From CAMEON01 sp045531965 (GTDB taxonomy: Bacteria > Bacillota > Clostridia > Oscillospirales > CAG-272): a stretch of DNA of 64,000 nucleotides. Location: positions 1 through 64,000 of the forward strand of contig JAZSFA010000017.1 of the NCBI GenBank assembly GCA_045531965.1, written 5' to 3'. This document shows, in pieces, positions 35,001 to 42,827 of the stretch. Each line of letters starts with the position of its first letter. Position 1 is the stretch's first letter. A program made the translations under genes and the position numbers. Below the pieces are notes generated by a model. The model had not been told where the DNA came from, did no database searches, and worked only from the letters and a program-made list of their open reading frames with translations.

Positions 35001-36544
35001 TCCTCGTTGGGGTCGGGAGGCAGGGGCAGACCAATGACCTTCAGAGTAGCTCTGTAGGTACCGTCGGTTCTCTGCTCACCGGCAACATAAGTCTCAACAC
35101 CTGCAGCAGGGCCGCCGTCTGCGGTCCAACCGGTAAAGGTCTTGCTGGCATCAGGACCTTCAACATAGGTGATCTCGTAGTAGATATCGCCTCTGATATC
35201 CAGCTCGGTGGGGATATTGATGGAGAAGGTTGCGTTGTCATTGTGGTTCTCACCACTCTGATCAAACAAGGGAGTACCTGCAACGGTGGTGGCATAGTCG
35301 GTATCCCACTGCCATACCTTAAAGTTCCACTTGTTGACGCCACCGTCGGAGTAAGTAGCCATATTGAGAATGCTGACGCCCTTCAGAACGTCAACCCCAA
35401 TGTCATATCTCTGACCGAAGTTGTAATTAGGAGCACCGCTGAAGGGACCACCCTGGTTACCAAGACCCAGATTGATGGTTCTCTCTTCGTAAACGGGGCC
35501 TTCTTCCTCAGCAGCGGGAACGAGGAACTCGATCTTACCGATGAGCATGAAGGTACCGGGCAGAGTGTCGTAGGTTACGAACACAGGGCCGTTGTAATCA
35601 ACCTCGGTGAGGTCGATCTCGATGGTAACAAGGCTCCAACCCTCGAGGGTGTAGGTAGCGGAAGCAATGATATCTTCCTCTGCGGGAGCATTGGTCATGT
35701 TGTTATCGGTCTTCGACAGCATAATGCGGTTGTTAGCATTAGCTTCGTAGTGACCAACGGTAACAGGAGAGTTGTCGATACCGTAGCTGATAACGACCTT
35801 TTCATACTTGGACAGGTCGATTTCGCCAACGCCGACTGCACCCTGGTGCAACAGCGCGCCAACGTCCAGACCGCCTGCGCCGACCATGGGACCGATACCT
35901 TCCTTATCCTTGGAGGTCAGACCGGAAGCGTGACCGGAAACCGTCCAGGTGTCCATGGGAACGTCATAGTCCGTAGCGGGAGCGGGAACGAACTCGATCT
36001 TACCAATAAGCATGAAGGTGCCGGGCAGCGTGTCGTAGGTTACGAACACGGGGCCGTTGTAATCAACCTCGGTGAGGTCGATCTCGATGGTAACAAGGCT
36101 CCAACCCTCGAGAGTGTAGGTAGCGGAAGCAATGATATCTTCCTCTGCGGGAGCGTTACTCATGTGATTGTCAACCTTAGACAGCATAATGCGGTTGTTA
36201 GCATTAGCTTCGTAGTGACCAACGGTAACAGGAGAGTTGTCGATACCATAGCTGATGATAGCCTTGGAATACTTGGAAAGGTCAATCTCGCCAATGCCGA
36301 CGGCGCCCTGGTGCAGAAGCGCACCGGATTCAATACCGCCTGCAGCAACCATGGGAGAGTTGCCGTGACCTTCCTTGTGAACGATTTGAGCACAGTGACC
36401 GGAAACAGTCCACTTATCCTGAGGAATCACAAGATTCTCAGAAGTCTGCTCTGCGTTTTCTTCAGCCGAAATGGTAAATGTCATACCCGCAAAGCAAGAC
36501 AGAACCATCATAGCCGACAGAAGAAGTGCTAAAAACTTTTTCAT
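32018..36544 (-). CDS. Giant surface protein (1508 residues) with repeated beta-sandwiches and GCxSV anchor
   Basis: Signal peptide to about residue 27 (TISA). Two near-identical modules of about 150 residues occupy 40-188 and 195-344 (WTVSGH, SYGIDNSPVTVGHYEAN, DYNGPVFVTYDTLPG). Three copies of the shared beta-sandwich follow, near 520-680 (YVVIKYRT, DGQWHTLMID), 1045-1195 (YMVVKYRT, DGEWHTLVAD) and 1290-1440 (YGVLVLKVKM, DYEYIIFDLS). An Ig-like domain lies near 835-960 and a Listeria-Bacteroides (InlB B-type) repeat near 1205-1265 (YYTITFVADGE, YTGAWEEY). A short Asp/Pro/Glu/Thr linker leads to GCKSV (Cys about 1480), a helix and RKKKED. Adhesion or substrate capture is inferred. Confidence 0.85.
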   Translation of the reverse strand: MKKFLALLLSAMMVLSCFAGMTFTISAEENAEQTSENLVIPQDKWTVSGHCAQIVHKEGHGNSPMVAAGGIESGALLHQGAVGIGEIDLSKYSKAIISYGIDNSPVTVGHYEANANNRIMLSKVDNHMSNAPAEEDIIASATYTLEGWSLVTIEIDLTEVDYNGPVFVTYDTLPGTFMLIGKIEFVPAPATDYDVPMDTWTVSGHASGLTSKDKEGIGPMVGAGGLDVGALLHQGAVGVGEIDLSKYEKVVISYGIDNSPVTVGHYEANANNRIMLSKTDNNMTNAPAEEDIIASATYTLEGWSLVTIEIDLTEVDYNGPVFVTYDTLPGTFMLIGKIEFLVPAAEEEGPVYEERTINLGLGNQGGPFSGAPNYNFGQRYDIGVDVLKGVSILNMATYSDGGVNKWNFKVWQWDTDYATTVAGTPLFDQSGENHNDNATFSINIPTELDIRGDIYYEITYVEGPDASKTFTGWTADGGPAAGVETYVAGEQRTDGTYRATLKVIGLPLPPDPNEESTECLFAYDFSKYSENFTADQKVGSPNETVITELCNSGYVTLESKGGDPYFILGNALTVPASQSDYVVIKYRTSTANATGEIYTGRSDGLNWAAPMEKTHVDFAYVADGQWHTLMIDASGVWGDSKDANLTNFRFDFLKSAGTIDISYIKFFATLEGAEACMASENQEVTLSGEYIEGDDAIIIVGGGAYSADKWVKLTAAENGYTDADGNAYTTRADGVIFDANGFDTGMHLFVDDEGTPYGAAHYFALEYQDPAAGAVEIDGVKYTYTTQVALTPKMDPVLPEDNSVAGTITETCGTMSPDTLFIDGKQINDGGSHEYIANVLGGKILDIDKTMSSFSLRGWSADLAGQQLVAEYGYQLNDMEPVFNAAWVNDGSDVNAVIGATNASRYKIDIDVSTLADGIYNVYPLVKLADGTVQHLMVWGNIQFVKGGSWVQAGYTDGTNTYVKAEDGSVTVNGEAGTGKMLLTETGAIYYDGVTELGEGAKGKYLYNVTLNYVADPEIPVNPAELQPVYVVDGEALNPNGGVSCESEGYSFENGCITFVSTGGDPNSTANLVPAGTKIGRYMVVKYRTSTEGANGEVFVGASAGALGAKDNTRLPAYVADGEWHTLVADIGNVADWPADGVVNHFRNDFLMSEGSLDVEYYAFFDTMKEAVYYAENDMHVLPKAPVYYTITFVADGETVKEITILEGTTSVKEPKVPEKEGYTGAWEEYTITGDADQTINAVYTKIGGDDSEYKLEDPTKITSFPEDVFSSYFQNPNMTEIIYNEDGSVTFKGTWDTSATALDPFVNFSYSSLMRKYVDKKLEGVPNKGEETYGVLVLKVKMDQAVAGNFMLYYAMGRGGTIDGTLTARPDIDAEGTGDYEYIIFDLSYTDFVDDVIGTLRLDWVDGPAASEENIGASMTLYEINLYKDMDEAMIACGMEVETDPPKDTDDDETDPPANPDVTEPEATEPVTEPEDDGCKSVVASASIMTVVAAACAAVALRKKKED
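35513..35962 (-). repeat. Tandem module, copy 2
   Basis: Codes for residues about 195-344 of the 1508-residue protein. Long stretches are identical at nucleotide level to copy 1, including silent positions. Confidence 0.9.
35981..36427 (-). repeat. Tandem module, copy 1
   Basis: Codes for residues about 40-188 of the 1508-residue protein. The C-terminal half of the module is almost unchanged from copy 2; the N-terminal half has diverged more. Confidence 0.9.
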
Positions 36545-36591
36545 GATTTTTTTCTCCTTTACATGAAAATATGGGGTCTTACGGTGCTATC

Positions 36592-36620
36592 ATTTTATAC
36601 TAATTTTTTAAATTTGTCAA
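36592..36620 (-). promoter_or_regulatory. Promoter of the 1508-residue protein gene
   Basis: TTGACA, 17 bases, TAAAAT on the minus strand, 48 bases from the start codon. The rest of 36545-36770 is AT-rich with nothing else recognisable. Confidence 0.85.
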
Positions 36621-36770
36621 TAGTTTTTCGTCATTTTATACAATTGATAAAAAAATCAGCGTTTTTCATAAAATTAACCTTTTTCTTTTGCACACTTTGC
36701 CTTTGTTTTTTTGTCACTTTTTTCAATTTTGATTAGTCAACTTCTTATTTTATAGTGATCATCGACAAAT

Positions 36771-37415
36771 TTATTCATTTTTTTCTATAAAATCAATATA
36801 AATAGGCTCTATTAAAGGTTTCACTGTGTTGCTGATTATTATATCAATATAAAACTCTTCATCAGGCGAATCGTTAGCTCTTCCATCAATTAAGAAGGTA
36901 ATTATCTCTTCCTTTTTTATATAAGATATATGCATATTACCATTTTTTTGAGTTACCATCGATTGATGATCAATAACCTTCCCATCCGTGTACAAAATTA
37001 ACAAATACACAAAAGTATGATTTTTGGGTAATTCCGAGAATTTTATTCGCATTCTATACGTATGTTCTTTTGTCTGTTTTTCCACTGTTGCGGTTACTTT
37101 TACCGGACAACTCTCACTTCGTTCAATAACCAAAATCGGTAATTCATCAAAATTTTCAGTTTCTATACTTTCACTTGTCACATCTTCAGTCTCATAGAGG
37201 TCAGAAAACGTTGTGCCATTTATTTCTGTTTCTTGGGGAACTGTTACCTGTTGGTCTGTGCTTTGCTCTTCCGTCTGATCCTGTGGTCTTTCCCATGAAT
37301 CAAACATCGTTTTCTGATGTAGAGGATGACTGTCTCCACCGCATACAACCGCAACAAACAGGCAAAGTAAAAAGCCAATACAATGGAGAATCTCATATAT
37401 GGTCTTTTTTTTCAA
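36771..37415 (-). CDS. Membrane-anchored protein, function unknown
   Basis: 214-residue protein if translation starts at TTG 37415, which has GGAGG seven bases upstream; an ATG at 37442 lacks a ribosome-binding site. The start LKKKTIYEIL leads into one hydrophobic segment ending LFVAVVCGGD, which could be a signal anchor or a poor lipobox (Val at -1). A Gln/Thr/Glu/Ser-rich linker to about residue 95 precedes a beta-rich domain of about 110 residues. I do not recognise it. Codon use is more AT-rich than neighbouring surface genes. Confidence 0.65.
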   Translation of the reverse strand: MKKKTIYEILHCIGFLLCLFVAVVCGGDSHPLHQKTMFDSWERPQDQTEEQSTDQQVTVPQETEINGTTFSDLYETEDVTSESIETENFDELPILVIERSESCPVKVTATVEKQTKEHTYRMRIKFSELPKNHTFVYLLILYTDGKVIDHQSMVTQKNGNMHISYIKKEEIITFLIDGRANDSPDEEFYIDIIISNTVKPLIEPIYIDFIEKNE

Positions 37416-37486
37416 TAAAAAACCTCCAAATATGATTAACATTTAATTTATAAATAACTTAATAATTGATTTTATGTGAATATTTT

Positions 37487-37524
37487 ATAAAAAATGCCCT
37501 TACAAGGGTAATCCTTGTAAGGGC
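37487..37524 (-). terminator. Terminator at the end of the gyrA-lipoprotein unit
   Basis: On the minus strand GCCCTTACAAGG, 5-base loop, CCTTGTAAGGGC, then a T run (37487-37494). It ends transcription 17 bases after the lipoprotein stop. Confidence 0.93.
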
Positions 37525-37540
37525 AAATCATGAAATGATA

Positions 37541-38173
37541 TCAGCAACTGGGTCCATCTAAATACCAGTTGCCATTTTCATATACGAAAGAAAGATCAAC
37601 TGTAACCCATTCATCGGGTTTATTTTCGGCATAAGAACGAATTTCCACAATCAAGTAATCCCCTCGACTGGGTGACACAATCTTCATGGTTGCATAATCG
37701 TATACCCGTGTACCATAGATCAGTGGTTCAACGTAACTATTCTGATACATTCTGACATCATCTTCGGAATATTTGGCAGGCAGGACAGAATTTGTTACCA
37801 TATCCGATGCATATCCTGTAAATAAGCTGTCAAAAACAGAAGCACAGTAGTCCTCACTGTAAACTTTAGAAGCCGCTGCCTTAATTGATTCAATATTGCC
37901 GAATTTACTGTAATTTGTGACAAACTCACGTCCATCCTCATAAAAACCGTAGTAACGGTGAACCAAGGCATCTTCTTCAGTATTTCTGGGATATACCGGG
38001 AGTCCCGCGCCAAACATCACTACGTTGATCTCGTGAGCAGACTCAATTAAATAAACCAACCGATCATATACACTTTCAAGTTCCGGCGGTTTTGTAGAGC
38101 AAGATGCCAAAGAAATCAAGGAAGATGTGACAATGAAAATAGCTAAAAACAATGAAAATAAACGTTTTTTCAT
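37541..38173 (-). CDS. Small lipoprotein downstream of gyrA
   Basis: 210-residue lipoprotein: MKKRLFSLFL with lipobox SLASC (Cys about 25). The ATG at 38173 has GGAG seven bases upstream. The rest is a single domain of about 180 residues with a C-terminal segment (DEWVTVDLSFVYENGNWYLDGPSC, in two parts) that looks like a NTF2-like or similar beta-sheet edge; I cannot name the family. It starts 18 bases after gyrA, so it is co-transcribed with it, which is an unusual neighbour for gyrase. Confidence 0.7.
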   Translation of the reverse strand: MKKRLFSLFLAIFIVTSSLISLASCSTKPPELESVYDRLVYLIESAHEINVVMFGAGLPVYPRNTEEDALVHRYYGFYEDGREFVTNYSKFGNIESIKAAASKVYSEDYCASVFDSLFTGYASDMVTNSVLPAKYSEDDVRMYQNSYVEPLIYGTRVYDYATMKIVSPSRGDYLIVEIRSYAENKPDEWVTVDLSFVYENGNWYLDGPSC

Positions 38174-38191
38174 AACCGGCTCCATGAAATT

Positions 38192-40813
38192 TTACGATTC
38201 AGCCTGTTCCGGAATTTCATCAACAACTTCCGGCGCTTCAACAGAAGATGCTTCATTTTCTTCCACATCTTCTTCCCTTGCTACCTTAGTGAAGTTGACA
38301 ATATATCGGTCGGCATCCAAACGCATTACAATCACACCCGTTGCACTTCTGGACAGCAAAGAAATATCTGAGACGGGAGTGCGGATAATGATGCCGGCAT
38401 CCGTGATCATCATCAGATCATCATCCTCGGAAACTGTAAGAATACCTGCCAAAAGCCCTGTTTTTTCAGTAATATTTTGGCAGATCACACCACCGCCGCC
38501 ACGATGCTTCATTACACGGAAGTCATTAAAGGAGGTACGTTTACCAATACCCTTTTGGGTAATGGTGACAAGATGTTTATTGTCATCCACTTCCACAGCA
38601 CCGACAACATAATCACTGTCTTTGAGGGTAATACCGATCACACCACGGGCAGAACGTCCCATAGCTCGAACCTGAGACTCTTCAAAACGTACGGCGTTAC
38701 CTTGTGCGGTCGCGATAATCAGCTGACTCTTACCGAAGGTGTGGACCACATAGAGAAGCTCATCACCCTCATCCAAAGTAATCGCAATCTTACCACCCTT
38801 GCGCTGATACTCATATTCCGACAAAAGGGTACGCTTGATGATACCTCTACGGGTCACCATCACCAGATATTCCTTGTCAGAGAAACCGTCTACACTGATG
38901 AGAGAAGTCACTTTTTCTCCTTCAGCAAGTTGCAAGAGATTGACGATATTCGTTCCCTTAGAAGTTCTCGATGCTTCAGGAATCTGGAAAGCTCTCATGG
39001 TCTGTACGCGACCTGTGTTGGTAAAGAAGAGTACCGTGGAATGGGAATGGACAGACACCAGCTTTTCAATGAAGTCCTCCTCCTTGGTGGTCATACCCGT
39101 AATGCCCTTACCGCCTCTGTGCTGTGCGGAATAAGTATCCGAGGGCTGACGCTTGATATATCCGGCATTGGTGAGCGTCAGTACACAGTTGTGCTTTTCC
39201 ACGAGATCTTCATCAATGATCTCATTTGCCACAGCCTCAATAATGGTTCTGCGATCATCACCGTATTTATCTCTGATGACGGTCATTTCTTCCTTAATAA
39301 TGGATTTAATGCGGTTAATATCACCCAAAATCGCTCTGTATTCCTGAATATCAGCCTGCAAAGACACCAACTTATCTTCAATTTTCTGGCGTTCCAGACC
39401 CGAAAGTCTGCCCAAAGTCAAGGAAACGATTGCCTGTGCCTGTTCTTCAGAAAGACCGGGATTTTCAGCGCCGGCAAAACCGACAAGATCCAACTCTCCA
39501 TTTTCATCTCTTGCCGGCGTGGGGCCGTCAAATCTCTTCATCAGGTTAACCTTGGCGGTGGGGGTATCAGGGGAAGAACGGATGATGCTGATGACCTCGT
39601 CAATGTTGTCGATCGCCGTCTTATAGCCTTCAAAAATATGAGCATCTTTCATGGCAGCTGCCAAATCATGCTTTACACGACGAATAATGACGTCCTCTTG
39701 GTGAGCGATGTAATGGTCCAAAATGGGCAAGAGTCCCAATACTTTAGGCTCATTATTAACCAGTGCCAACATGTTGATGGCGCAGGTATCCTGAAGCTGA
39801 GAATATCTGTATAGCTGATTCAGCAGAATATGACCGTTGGCCTCACGCTTATATTCGATGACGATTCTTGTGCCATTTTTTTGGTCAGATTCATCACGAA
39901 GCTCTGTAATACCTTCCACTCGCTTTTCCTTATGAAGGGTAGCAATGGCCTCACAAAGCTGGCTCTTATTGACACCATAAGGGATCTCGGTAACCACAAT
40001 GCGGCGGTTTTCCTCTTCCACTTCGGCCTTGGCGCGAATCATAACGCGCCCCTTACCCGTCATATAGGCTTCCTTAATACCGTTAGTACCGTAGATTGTG
40101 CCATACGTAGGAAAGTCGGGACCCTTAATAAACTGCATGACTTCAGAAAGCTCACAGTCGGGATGGTCCATACGGTAGATGGTACCGTCAATGACTTCCC
40201 TCAGGTTGTGAGGAGGAATATTGGTCGCCATACCGACAGCGATACCCATAGCACCGTTGACCAAAAGATTAGGAAAACGGGCAGGAAGAACGCTGGGTTC
40301 ACTAAGGCGGTTATCGAAGTTAGGCACCATAACCACCACTTCTTTATCTAAATCCCGCATCATTTCATCAGCGATCTTTTCCATACGTGCTTCGGTATAA
40401 CGGTAAGCCGCAGGCGGGTCACCGTCTACGGAACCAAAGTTTCCTTGACCTTCAATGAGAGGATATCTCATATAGAAAGGCTGTGCCAAGTGTACCATTG
40501 TACCGTAAACAGACGCGTCACCGTGAGGGTGATACTTACCCAGTACAGCACCAACCACGTGTGCTGATTTACGGGTAGGCTTATCATGAGTCAGATGATC
40601 CTCATACATAGCGTACATCACGCGACGCTGACCGGGCTTCATACCATCACGCACATCAGGCAAAGCGCGGGCAACGATGACGGACATGGCATACTCAATA
40701 AAGGACTTTCGTACCTCTTGCTCCATATTAACATCTACAATTTTTTGGTTTTCAAACAACAGGCTTTCTTCTTCCCTCGCTTGTTCCCGTTCTTTTTTTC
40801 TGTTGATGCTCAT
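38192..40813 (-). CDS. gyrA: DNA gyrase subunit A
   Basis: 873-residue breakage-reunion subunit of gyrase, which adds negative supercoils ahead of replication. The catalytic Tyr139 lies in AAYRYTEARM. The six-bladed C-terminal wrapping domain is present, with the gyrA box QRKGGKG near residue 640-690. The quinolone-determining region reads HPHGDASVYG: Ala100 and Gly104 occupy the positions of E. coli Ser83 and Asp87. AAAGGAAC precedes the ATG. mreCD separates it from gyrB, and an acidic tail of about 40 residues follows the last blade. Confidence 0.97.
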   Translation of the reverse strand: MSINRKKEREQAREEESLLFENQKIVDVNMEQEVRKSFIEYAMSVIVARALPDVRDGMKPGQRRVMYAMYEDHLTHDKPTRKSAHVVGAVLGKYHPHGDASVYGTMVHLAQPFYMRYPLIEGQGNFGSVDGDPPAAYRYTEARMEKIADEMMRDLDKEVVVMVPNFDNRLSEPSVLPARFPNLLVNGAMGIAVGMATNIPPHNLREVIDGTIYRMDHPDCELSEVMQFIKGPDFPTYGTIYGTNGIKEAYMTGKGRVMIRAKAEVEEENRRIVVTEIPYGVNKSQLCEAIATLHKEKRVEGITELRDESDQKNGTRIVIEYKREANGHILLNQLYRYSQLQDTCAINMLALVNNEPKVLGLLPILDHYIAHQEDVIIRRVKHDLAAAMKDAHIFEGYKTAIDNIDEVISIIRSSPDTPTAKVNLMKRFDGPTPARDENGELDLVGFAGAENPGLSEEQAQAIVSLTLGRLSGLERQKIEDKLVSLQADIQEYRAILGDINRIKSIIKEEMTVIRDKYGDDRRTIIEAVANEIIDEDLVEKHNCVLTLTNAGYIKRQPSDTYSAQHRGGKGITGMTTKEEDFIEKLVSVHSHSTVLFFTNTGRVQTMRAFQIPEASRTSKGTNIVNLLQLAEGEKVTSLISVDGFSDKEYLVMVTRRGIIKRTLLSEYEYQRKGGKIAITLDEGDELLYVVHTFGKSQLIIATAQGNAVRFEESQVRAMGRSARGVIGITLKDSDYVVGAVEVDDNKHLVTITQKGIGKRTSFNDFRVMKHRGGGGVICQNITEKTGLLAGILTVSEDDDLMMITDAGIIIRTPVSDISLLSRSATGVIVMRLDADRYIVNFTKVAREEDVEENEASSVEAPEVVDEIPEQAES

Positions 40814-40873
40814 GTTCCTTTAATTCTTCCTTTTCTTTTGTTTTCTTGTTTGTCTTCTTTGACCGAAAAGTTT

Positions 40874-41482
40874 TTATGTATTTTTATGAATGATTTTCTG
40901 ATATAAACAGACAGCGCCATAGATCAAGGGCGCAAACAGCAGACTTAAAATTAACCCCGGAAGTATATTTCCAAAAACGTAAGGGAAAAAGGACAGGTGT
41001 CGTTGCTTTAATATCACCAGCATGATCCGGCATAGATCATCCCCAATCAGTCCTATGAGCGCAAAAATCTCAAAAGACCAGATATTGCCTGCCAAAAATC
41101 GTTGAGACAGGGCACCCGATACATATCCCATCAAGCAATAGATCAAGGGAAATACCATAATACCGCCTGTAAGCGGTTCCATTTCAATACATTCCGTTAC
41201 CAAACCGCCTAAAAGTCCGCATATACAGCCTTCTTTTTCTCCAAACTTATATCCCCATGCCAAAACCAGCAAAAAAGCCAAAGAGGGACTGCCTGATGGC
41301 AGAATCAACAAGGGAATACGTGAAAAACAAGTGGTCTGCAATGCTGACAGAATACAGAGAAACAGCAGTGAGCAAATAAAAAATCTGATAGAGTCAAATA
41401 CCTGCTTTTTTTCGGAATAACTACTGACTTGAAGGCTTCTGTCATCATAGCCTTCGGTTCCTTCGTATCTTTGAATCTTCAT
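40874..41482 (-). CDS. mreD: Rod shape-determining protein MreD-like
   Basis: 202-residue polytopic membrane protein after a polar N terminus of about 30 residues. Five or so helices are visible (FFICSLLFLCILSAL; AFLLVLAWGYKFG; IMVFPLIYCLMGYVSG; IFALIGLIGDDL; LILSLLFAPLIYG). The size, helix pattern and four-base overlap with mreC identify it, as MreD proteins are poorly conserved. It works with MreC in the elongasome that directs side-wall peptidoglycan synthesis. Confidence 0.82.
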   Translation of the reverse strand: MKIQRYEGTEGYDDRSLQVSSYSEKKQVFDSIRFFICSLLFLCILSALQTTCFSRIPLLILPSGSPSLAFLLVLAWGYKFGEKEGCICGLLGGLVTECIEMEPLTGGIMVFPLIYCLMGYVSGALSQRFLAGNIWSFEIFALIGLIGDDLCRIMLVILKQRHLSFFPYVFGNILPGLILSLLFAPLIYGAVCLYQKIIHKNT

Positions 41483-42363
41483 GAACCGTCTCCTTCAGGC
41501 ACATACACACCTTCGGCATAACGGACAAATGATGTCAGAATGATCACTTCATCCACCTTTGAAAAATCACAAAATGGGACAACCGTAGCTTCTTTGGTTC
41601 GACTGTAAGGATTGACCGATACAGTTTTAACAGTGCCGATCGGTATGCCATAGGGATATACAGAACCTTCACCTGAAGTTATAATGATATCGCCTTCTGT
41701 TAACGTAGCATTTTCAGAAAGATAGCGCAACGTAGCATATCCATCATAGAGACACTCAAAATCTCCCTCCAGAAGCCCTCTGTCCAACGTTGTAGCTGAC
41801 ATAGCGCCTACAGAAGCATTGGTATTGATAATGGTCTGAACGTAGCATTGATTAAGCCCGACCTCAGTCACCATCCCCAAAAGTCCCGAAACGGTCACCA
41901 CAGGCATCCCGGCTTTAATACCATGAGCACTTCCCTTATTCAGCGTCAACATGGTGATATGATTTCCGCTGCCCGCTTGTCCTCCCGTGGCTATCACGCG
42001 GGCCGAACACATGGCATAGTCCTCATGCTCGTTCTTCATGGAAAGATATCGATACAGCCAAAGCTGCTCCTGAAAAATGATTTCAGCATCATTCAGTTCG
42101 GCTTTTAAGGATTCATTTTCTTTTTCCAACTCGTCGATACGATCCAGTAAATCATTGGTGTCCTGAAAAGATTGAACAAACCCGGCAACACCATCTCCGA
42201 TCTTTGAAAAAATCCATTGGAAAGGATAAATTACCGTGCCACCTACTCGGTGCAAAAGAGACCCCCATCCCATCACGGCAAAAACACCGCAAAACAAAGA
42301 TATGGTAAGCGCGACCACGCAGACTTTGAATAGAAATTTATGACGATCAAAAAATTGTTTCAT
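41479..42363 (-). CDS. mreC: Rod shape-determining protein MreC
   Basis: Bitopic protein of about 295 residues with one N-terminal helix (FKVCVVALTISLFCGVFAV), a coiled coil near residues 65-105 (RIDELEKENESLKAELND) and two beta-barrel domains (MPVVTVSGLLGMVTEVG; IITSGEGSVYPYGIPIG). It scaffolds the elongasome outside the membrane. The start is uncertain: ATG 42363 is 16 bases from AGGAGG, while a GTG at 42378 is only one base from it. No mreB is present nearby. Confidence 0.92.
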   Translation of the reverse strand: MKQFFDRHKFLFKVCVVALTISLFCGVFAVMGWGSLLHRVGGTVIYPFQWIFSKIGDGVAGFVQSFQDTNDLLDRIDELEKENESLKAELNDAEIIFQEQLWLYRYLSMKNEHEDYAMCSARVIATGGQAGSGNHITMLTLNKGSAHGIKAGMPVVTVSGLLGMVTEVGLNQCYVQTIINTNASVGAMSATTLDRGLLEGDFECLYDGYATLRYLSENATLTEGDIIITSGEGSVYPYGIPIGTVKTVSVNPYSRTKEATVVPFCDFSKVDEVIILTSFVRYAEGVYVPEGDGS

Positions 42364-42378
42364 TTTCTGCGAAATCAC

Positions 42379-42827
42379 ACCTCCTCATGCCGTATTTAAA
42401 AAAATGATTAAAATGTCCATGCTTTGTCATTGTGGAAAACTTTATAGATCGATTATTCATCATAATTCATGATTTTTTATCACTATCTTTCATAATTCCA
42501 AATGATTTGAACTATTTATCCACATATTGACTTATGATACGGTTCGACAGATTTTTCAAAGCTATTCAAACAATTTTTAAGGTATTATAGTCTTTTCCAC
42601 AAAGTTATCCACATCCTGTGGATAACTTTTTTCGAAATGATCCTCGTAAAATAAGAAATACCCTGACATGAATATATACGACCTTGACAAGTTGGCTTGT
42701 CCATGACATTTACCTGACATCTAAATGACATTGTCATGACATTTAGATGAAAATCATGGCTTTTTTTAAGTTATCCACAGGTTGTGGATAACCGTGTGGA
42801 AAGTTATCAATTCAGAAATATATCCGA
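42379..42827. other. mreC-gyrB intergenic region: DnaA-box cluster
   Basis: No gene is seen in these 449 bases. They hold eight DnaA boxes: 42431-42439 (TGTGGAAAA), 42516-42524 (TTATCCACA), a triplet at 42593, 42605 and 42617, and a triplet at 42771, 42783 and 42795. Within each triplet the boxes are exactly 12 bp apart, and orientation changes inside each. Between the triplets lies the TGACAT array (42704-42758). The locus could be part of a multipartite oriC, or bind DnaA to control initiation or gyrB/mreC expression. Confidence 0.8.
42704..42758. repeat. TGACAT iteron-like array, 11-bp period
   Basis: TGACAT begins at 42704, 42715, 42726 and 42737, each exactly 11 bp after the last, with a degenerate fifth unit (TGAAAA) at 42748. 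A further copy at 42664 is out of phase. The outer parts also form an inverted repeat (ATCTAAATG and CATTTAGAT). The spacing puts all units on one face of the helix, as expected for a cooperative protein-binding site. Confidence 0.8.

Noticed and set aside
32720..36532. A very long open frame (over 1200 codons) on the plus strand
   Set aside because: It is antisense to the 1508-residue surface protein, has no signal or known domain, and arises from the codon bias and repeats of the real gene. Similar antisense frames over 26-1630, 21427-23787 and 51343-53493 were rejected for the same reason.
188..36544. Classical LPxTG sortase anchoring
   Set aside because: The proteins end in GCxSV, helix and Lys/Arg; no LPxTG-like pentapeptide precedes the helix, and no sortase gene is in the window.
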